Positions 59,901-64,000 of a DNA stretch of 64,000 nt are shown here, piece by piece. The translations under genes were made by a program, and so were the position numbers. The stretch is taken from contig JAMKCF010000009.1 of NCBI GenBank assembly GCA_023634235.1, forward strand, positions 186,001-250,000, given 5' to 3'. The notes beneath the pieces were generated by a model. The model did not search any database. It saw only the letters and a program-made list of their open reading frames with translations, and was not told where the DNA came from. Position 1 is the first letter of the stretch. Each line of letters opens with the position of its first letter. This DNA comes from Pisaster brevispinus (lineage: Eukaryota > Echinodermata > Asteroidea > Forcipulatida > Asteriidae).

Positions 59901-60611
59901 ACTAAAGGAATTCCAGTTCTTGTCTTAGCGAATAAGCAAGATTTACCAGGTGAGCAGAGCACTAATAAATGTCGCATGTTATCACCTGGGAAATAAGTAT
60001 TTAGTTTGAAATCATTTTTGAAAAACACTTTCAAGGGGTCGTTTTCCACAACGAGCAGAAGGAGGCCAACTCTTAAATTTGTAAACTGATCACTAACTTT
60101 GCCACACTATTGTCACTTCATAATGTCACAAACAACAATCATCTAACTCGTCTCAGGCGTTGTTTTCAAAGATTGTGATTTCAATCCTGGTTTGTTGCTG
60201 ATTGCTGCAAAAGGGTAGACAGTCACTCATAATTTTAACAGGTTGACCTCTCTTTCACGTTACATAGTCTACCGTAATGAAAACACTGGTGTAACACTAC
60301 AGGCAGTCATAGAGTGTCAATGAACATTCATTTACATCTGTTCAACTTTTTACTCGCTTTAACCAAAGCTCACGTTTTTCTCTCTATCCACCCCATCAGG
60401 AGCGTACAATGCATCCCGCATCTCAGAGGTCATGGACCTTCAGAGTCTCTCGGACAATCATCCGTGGATGGTAATAGAAACCCAGGCCAGCACGGGAGAG
60501 GGGCTCCAAGAAGCCTTCAAGACCATGGCTAGAATGGTCAAACAATTCCATAAAGACTCCAGTAAAGCAGAGATTGGAAACTCCAAATCAGGAGATGCAA
60601 CAGAAGTCTAG
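41939..60611 (+). CDS. ARF-like small GTPase 3 with long introns and tailed C-terminus
   Basis: Exons are 41939-42068, 52763-52939, 59812-59949 and 60400-60611 (218 aa). Exons 2 and 3 have the same lengths and phases as in genes 1 and 2, but the introns are 10.7 kb, 6.9 kb and 450 bp. The N-terminus ([20 protein letters not shown]) keeps Gly2 but is about 10 residues longer, and is basic rather than strongly hydrophobic. Motifs: GLDAAGKT 39-46, Thr63, WDVGGQ with Gln87, NKQDLP. The usual TCA motif reads TQA (ETQASTGEG). The interswitch (TPVPNVT) has the same extra residue. The C-terminus is longer, lysine- and serine-rich, and ends DATEV, a class I PDZ-ligand pattern (Thr at -2, Val at 0). 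The start was chosen because no in-frame ATG lies upstream. The exons belong together by phase, strand and sequence continuity, although far apart; alternative first exons inside intron 1 cannot be excluded. Confidence 0.85.
46168..46350. repeat. dispersed repeat copy, partner of 36020-36240
   Basis: Blocks CAGCCATCTTG, AATTCAAACCAATGG, CCAAACTGAGGCTGAA, CAGTAGCCATG and GACAAAGATGG follow the order seen in the first copy. Noncoding. Confidence 0.5.
46609..46712. repeat. C-run, CA-run and AAAC-type simple repeat
   Basis: A run of C, then A, then CA dinucleotides, then eight or so ACAA/AAAC units. The valine/cysteine-rich open frame on the minus strand is a repeat artefact. Confidence 0.85.
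47776..48101. mobile_element. palindromic MITE-like element, 326 bp
   Basis: Left end TTTAAAGGGACACGTTGCTT; inverted right end TTAAAGGACACGTTGCTTTC. Both arms continue CGGA, a GGGCTA..AAAGCGTTTGTTATGA block and, further in, paired AAAGACATTTTCAAAGTA / AAAGATGTTTTAAAAGTA words. The arms extend over about 100 bases each around a core with CCATTTTGTGGAGTCAAA. I recall similar AAAGGGACACGTTGC elements from sea star DNA, which supports the taxonomic guess but is memory only. No coding. Confidence 0.7.
52638..52685. repeat. 24-bp unit duplicated in tandem
   Basis: ATTTTCAGTTAAATAACAAA plus CCA occurs twice back to back, about 80 bases before exon 2 of gene 3, so it lies within the intron's 3' region. 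Confidence 0.75.
52940..59811 (+). other. intron 2 of ARF-like gene 3, 6.9 kb
   Basis: No exon recognised on either strand. It holds a G run (54847-54858), a C run near 56662 and a compact hairpin at 57241-57282. Open frames here are short and resemble no family. Confidence 0.5.
57241..57282. repeat. tight hairpin, 19-bp stem and 4-base loop
   Basis: GCCACAAAGTCACTGTGTA pairs with TACACAGTGACTTTATGGC with one mismatch around the loop CTAA. It is too short-looped for a typical microRNA precursor. It may be a remnant of a palindromic element. Confidence 0.7.
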
Positions 60612-61019
60612 CCACAGTGTTTGCTTTTTAAACTTCTTTGTTGGCGCTGAAAAACCACTTATTATACTTCAACCAAAAGCAAAAGGTGCTCTTGTTTGTT
60701 GGTGCTATGCTGATTTCCGAAAGAGCAGCTTCGCAGTCGTCGTGTTTGTGTGGACGAATCAGCATGAAGATTGGCAATGCAGCAGCCAATCAATTGCCAG
60801 ATATTGAACACTTGTTCATTCACACTGGTACACCATGCTGTTAGCCTGAAAGCGGTACTTGGATGAAAATTGACAATTGGATGAATCAATGGATAGTCAC
60901 TGAGTTTTATTGACTGGTAAACACTGAGCGGGTTGTATCCAAACGCCTATACAACAAACATAGTATGTGACGTCAGATTAGTTCCTAACCAGTGGCTGCA
61001 TTAAACGACTTCAAGTGTA

Positions 61020-61025
61020 AATAAA
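61020..61025 (+). terminator. possible poly(A) signal of ARF-like gene 3
   Basis: AATAAA about 410 bases after the stop codon; 61882 is an alternative. Use is unproven. Confidence 0.35.
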
Positions 61026-61536
61026 AATGGACACCGAAAAAGGAACTTTTGTTGCTTTAGTGATGGATGTTTAAAAAATGCAAACCTGGACTGAAATTTT
61101 GCCTTTCCCAATATTTTCGAGGGAGTGTTTGCATTCGGTTTATATTGCTTATGTAAGATATTCTAATCTGTAGGTGTCTACAGAGTTTACTATTTAGACA
61201 AACTGTTCTTCTTTATTATTTATAGAAAAATTGTGTCAAATTTTGTTATGTGCTCGAATGTTTTATGAAAAGAGTAAGTTTAAATGTAAGCATATTTTTA
61301 TTGGATTTGTTTCTCTTGCGCAGTAATTGTGGAGATACTATATAGATAGTTTTTTTTCTTTTTTTCTCAAGATCTTGGGAAGCTTTCAGTTACAATTCTA
61401 TAATAATTATGGATAGTACAATGTTATGCAGTTTGTTTTTGTATATAAATTCATTTTTATAAGTAAACTTCCTGTGCCCTCATGTAGTATCTCCGCCTTT
61501 ATATTACTTTTAGGCCAGAGTTTCAATTTTGTTGGG

Positions 61537-61665
61537 CAAGGCCATTTCCCCGAGGAAAAAAGGTGCTTTCTTTGGAAAATCAGAGTGTTCATGCGACCGT
61601 TTTTTGTCTGGGGCTGCAAGGCCAATACTAAGGCGGCAACAGAGGCAATGGCCGCCGTGGCCTCC
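61537..61665 (+). repeat. copy of the GGGGCACCAAGG dispersed repeat
   Basis: Carries CAAGGCCATTTCCCCGAGGA, GGCTGCAAGGCCAATACTAA and CAACAGAGGCAATGGCC. The pairing of GAGGAA with a later AAGGC-CAAT and GGCAATGG matches the other copies loosely. It is the most diverged member. Confidence 0.4.
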
Positions 61666-62025
61666 ATGAAAATTGCAGGCCTTTACCAGTGTCGGAGTCG
61701 GAGTACAACTCCGCTCAATCTGTACTCAGTGATCATGTTTTCTCTGCGAAATGTCGTTGTACTTTCTCTCGTGACATGTAAAGAGTTTACAAAACATCTG
61801 CATGTTTTTGCTCCTGGTCATGATTATGATATTAACGATATACAAGTCTAAAGATAAAACATAATCCCAAAACAATGTTACAATAAAACTGAAAGTGTTA
61901 TACAGAAACTCTGTAAATGAGATGACCCGATAACAAACTGTACAATATTACATTTTTAAAGTGCTGATCTACGTTTTTACTTTCGCTTTCTTTAAAAATA
62001 TACACTGTTCAAACTGTAAAACTGA

Positions 62026-62135
62026 GCCCAATGTCACAGAGCTGCTTAAGCAGAAAATATTGCTTAAACAAATTTCCTGATCAAAAATAGGCAGGATACC
62101 ATGACAGTCACGGAACTTTGGCTAATAGCCCAAAT
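62026..62135 (-). repeat. inverted copy of the GGGCCC-ended family
   Basis: Starts GAGCCCAATGTCACAGAGCT followed by GCTTAAGCAGAAAATATTGC, the reverse orientation of the family terminus, then AGGCAGGATACCATGACAGT as in the inner block. Confidence 0.5.
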
Positions 62136-63629
62136 CTGGTAAGATTTGTTCCTATTTTACTTTATGTTGGGCCCGGTTGGTTATAGAACAGAAAGGCAGA
62201 CCTGTGCAGTACAGACGGCACTTTCTTTAGGCCAAAGTTAAATATGTAATTTACCACTAACATATTAAGATAATTTGGAGACGTTGCGCAAAAATATACA
62301 TGAACTACCAAGAAGGGCATATCGACCTGAATATCCAAACTGAAGTTGAAATTATGGTGCTATGTAGTGTTCCGTCTGCCCTTTAAATCACCTTGTGTTC
62401 GTGTCAAATAAATTTTATCATGATTGCTGTCAAAGCAATTAACTACATCACGTTTGAGTTAATTAAGGCAGCTATAGTGATACTGTACGACACAGCGGCC
62501 TGCAGTGATTGGCACTGACAGACACTGGGTGTCCAATACAATCACACGGTGTCAGCTGCAGCCATTCTCAATATAATGAACAGATAATGAAAACCCAATT
62601 GGGATTCTGGTGCAACATTATCATCTGTTAGAAATTAAGAAATGGTATACAACAAACCTCGTTCCTATGATTACCTACTTATAGGCAGCCATTTTGAAAT
62701 CGTACGCTTTCAGCGCATGGATCCAAAATGGCCGACTGTTTATGATAAGTCATGTGTAGAGCTGCTGATTGAGGTGTTAAAAGGAACGGCCGCTATCGCA
62801 GTGTCGTGTAATTGTCAAGGATAGGCCGAAACCAGCCTATTCTGGTGCATGACGGGGCAAGCTGTAGAAGGTGAAACTAAACTGACGGCCTTAGATCAAA
62901 ATGGAGTTGAACCAAGCCAAGGGGAACAAAAATCGGCGTAGGGATGAATGAGAATCTGGTGAAGAACGAGGTTGCACGTGAACTATTTTGGTATGAATTT
63001 TGAACGGATGGTCTTTGATGTTTGGAGATAACCGCTTGGTTGCATTAAATTGCACCAAGCAGGCATGGGTAGCTATATGTGATAATATCATTTAGTTGTT
63101 ATTTCCAAATTTTGCACAGCAGAGAACTGAGATTTAGGATCAGTAACGAGCATAGCTTGTCTCATGGTATTTTGGGTGAACTGTCGGGAGACCTGATTTG
63201 TTTTTAAACAAAACTTTCACGTAGCTAAGCAACTTCTTGATTAACAGCTTAATAAATGTAATTGACAAATAAAATGAGAGCCAGGCTTTCTTACGGACAT
63301 AGATACTTAGGCATAATCGCCTATGACATTAGCCATGACACTGGCCGTTCGTTAAGTGTATGCAATAAGCACCCAGACTGGGTAAAGCATAATGTCAAAT
63401 CACATGCCAAGAACTTCTTTTGGGTATAGACTGTTATGGATGTTTTCAAAATCTATCCATCTAATATTTTGATATCGTTTTTTTTTATTTTTATGGAGAA
63501 TGGTCGCAGGATCACCAAGAACTACAAATTATTTACACATAATTTCCATCGGTTTTCCTTTATATCAATGGTTGCCAAGACTGTAATTTTCCCGCAAAAG
63601 TCAATTATATCCCCCCAAAAAAAGTCGTT

Positions 63630-63725
63630 AAATTATGCTTACCAGACTAAGGTTATCAATAAATTGTTGCAGGAAATCGTTAAGCTAAATTTTCTGCTCA
63701 AGCAGCTCTATGAAATTGAACATAA
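63630..63725 (+). repeat. copy of the GGGCCC-ended family, diverged end
   Basis: Reads TTATGCTTACCAGACTAAGG, then AAATTTTCTGCTCAAGCAGC and TCTATGAAATTGAAC, the family terminus with the GGGCCC lost. Confidence 0.5.
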
Positions 63726-64000
63726 TTGTACATCGCAGCCTATAGTGTCACACCACTTGTGTTCTGGATTTCAAATGCAACGTCTGATACAGTTTGTGTT
63801 CACATTAAAAAAGAAATATGGGTAAAACAATAATGACAAGAACCCGCATTCTGAATTCAAGCACACATAAAATAAATGAGATCGATGGTTTATCATACTT
63901 AGATAAGCTATCCGGTAAAAGTTTAGACCAATACAATATGATCATTCATAAAATACACAGAATTTAGTTTAAGTCATAACTTCGTGGGTTTTCGTAAGTA

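Larger units (their letters stand above)
60612..64000. other. 3' region of ARF-like gene 3 and downstream DNA
   Basis: No coding recognised. AATAAA words occur at 61020 and 61882. Three repeat copies are present (61537-61665, 62026-62135, 63630-63725). The rest is AT-rich and featureless to the window end. Confidence 0.5.

Noticed and set aside
61407..61851. Overlapping open frames of 86 and 141 residues downstream of gene 3
   Set aside because: They overlap a dispersed repeat, lie on both strands at once and match no family.

Overview
The window looks like intron-rich animal nuclear DNA. Coding exons are short and bounded by GT-AG splice sites, intergenic and intronic DNA is AT-rich, and G/C homopolymer runs, ATGTACAT-type words and short inverted-repeat (MITE-like) elements are scattered throughout. 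The gene content (CCSAP, RAB4, several ARF-like GTPases) and the repeat style suggest a marine invertebrate deuterostome, most likely an echinoderm and perhaps a sea star. That assignment is inference, because no species-specific marker was recognised.

Layout. 1-13.5 kb holds no gene I can support; it contains repeats, including an hAT-like element (8029-8823) and a Tc1/mariner-like element (11700-12757). 13-15.5 kb holds one weak candidate first exon, a cluster of palindromic elements and a probable CCSAP 5' untranslated exon. 16.2-17.7 kb is CCSAP (+ strand, 3 coding exons, 242 aa). 17.7-25.3 kb has no coding and should contain the 3' ends of CCSAP and RAB4, which converge. 25.3-31.6 kb is RAB4 (- strand, 7 coding exons, 210 aa, complete). 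From 32.3 kb to 60.6 kb lie three ARF/ARL-family GTPase genes in tandem on the + strand (193, 194 and 218 aa). All three have four coding exons with introns at identical positions and phase. The first two are compact (about 1.8-1.9 kb) and the third is spread over 18.7 kb. 60.6-64 kb is noncoding with repeats.

How the genes relate. RAB4 (endosome recycling) and the first ARF-like gene are head to head, with 715 bp between their start codons, so a shared regulatory region is likely. CCSAP and RAB4 are tail to tail, the same arrangement I recall for human 1q42.13. The ARF-like trio is a local duplication cluster. Each member starts Met-Gly (N-myristoylation) and keeps the P-loop, switch Thr, catalytic Gln and NKQD. 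Each has an interswitch one residue longer than canonical ARF, resembling ARL11 in length. The third copy has an extended N-terminus and a C-terminus ending in a class I PDZ-ligand pattern. The cluster next to RAB4 is the most interesting part of the window.
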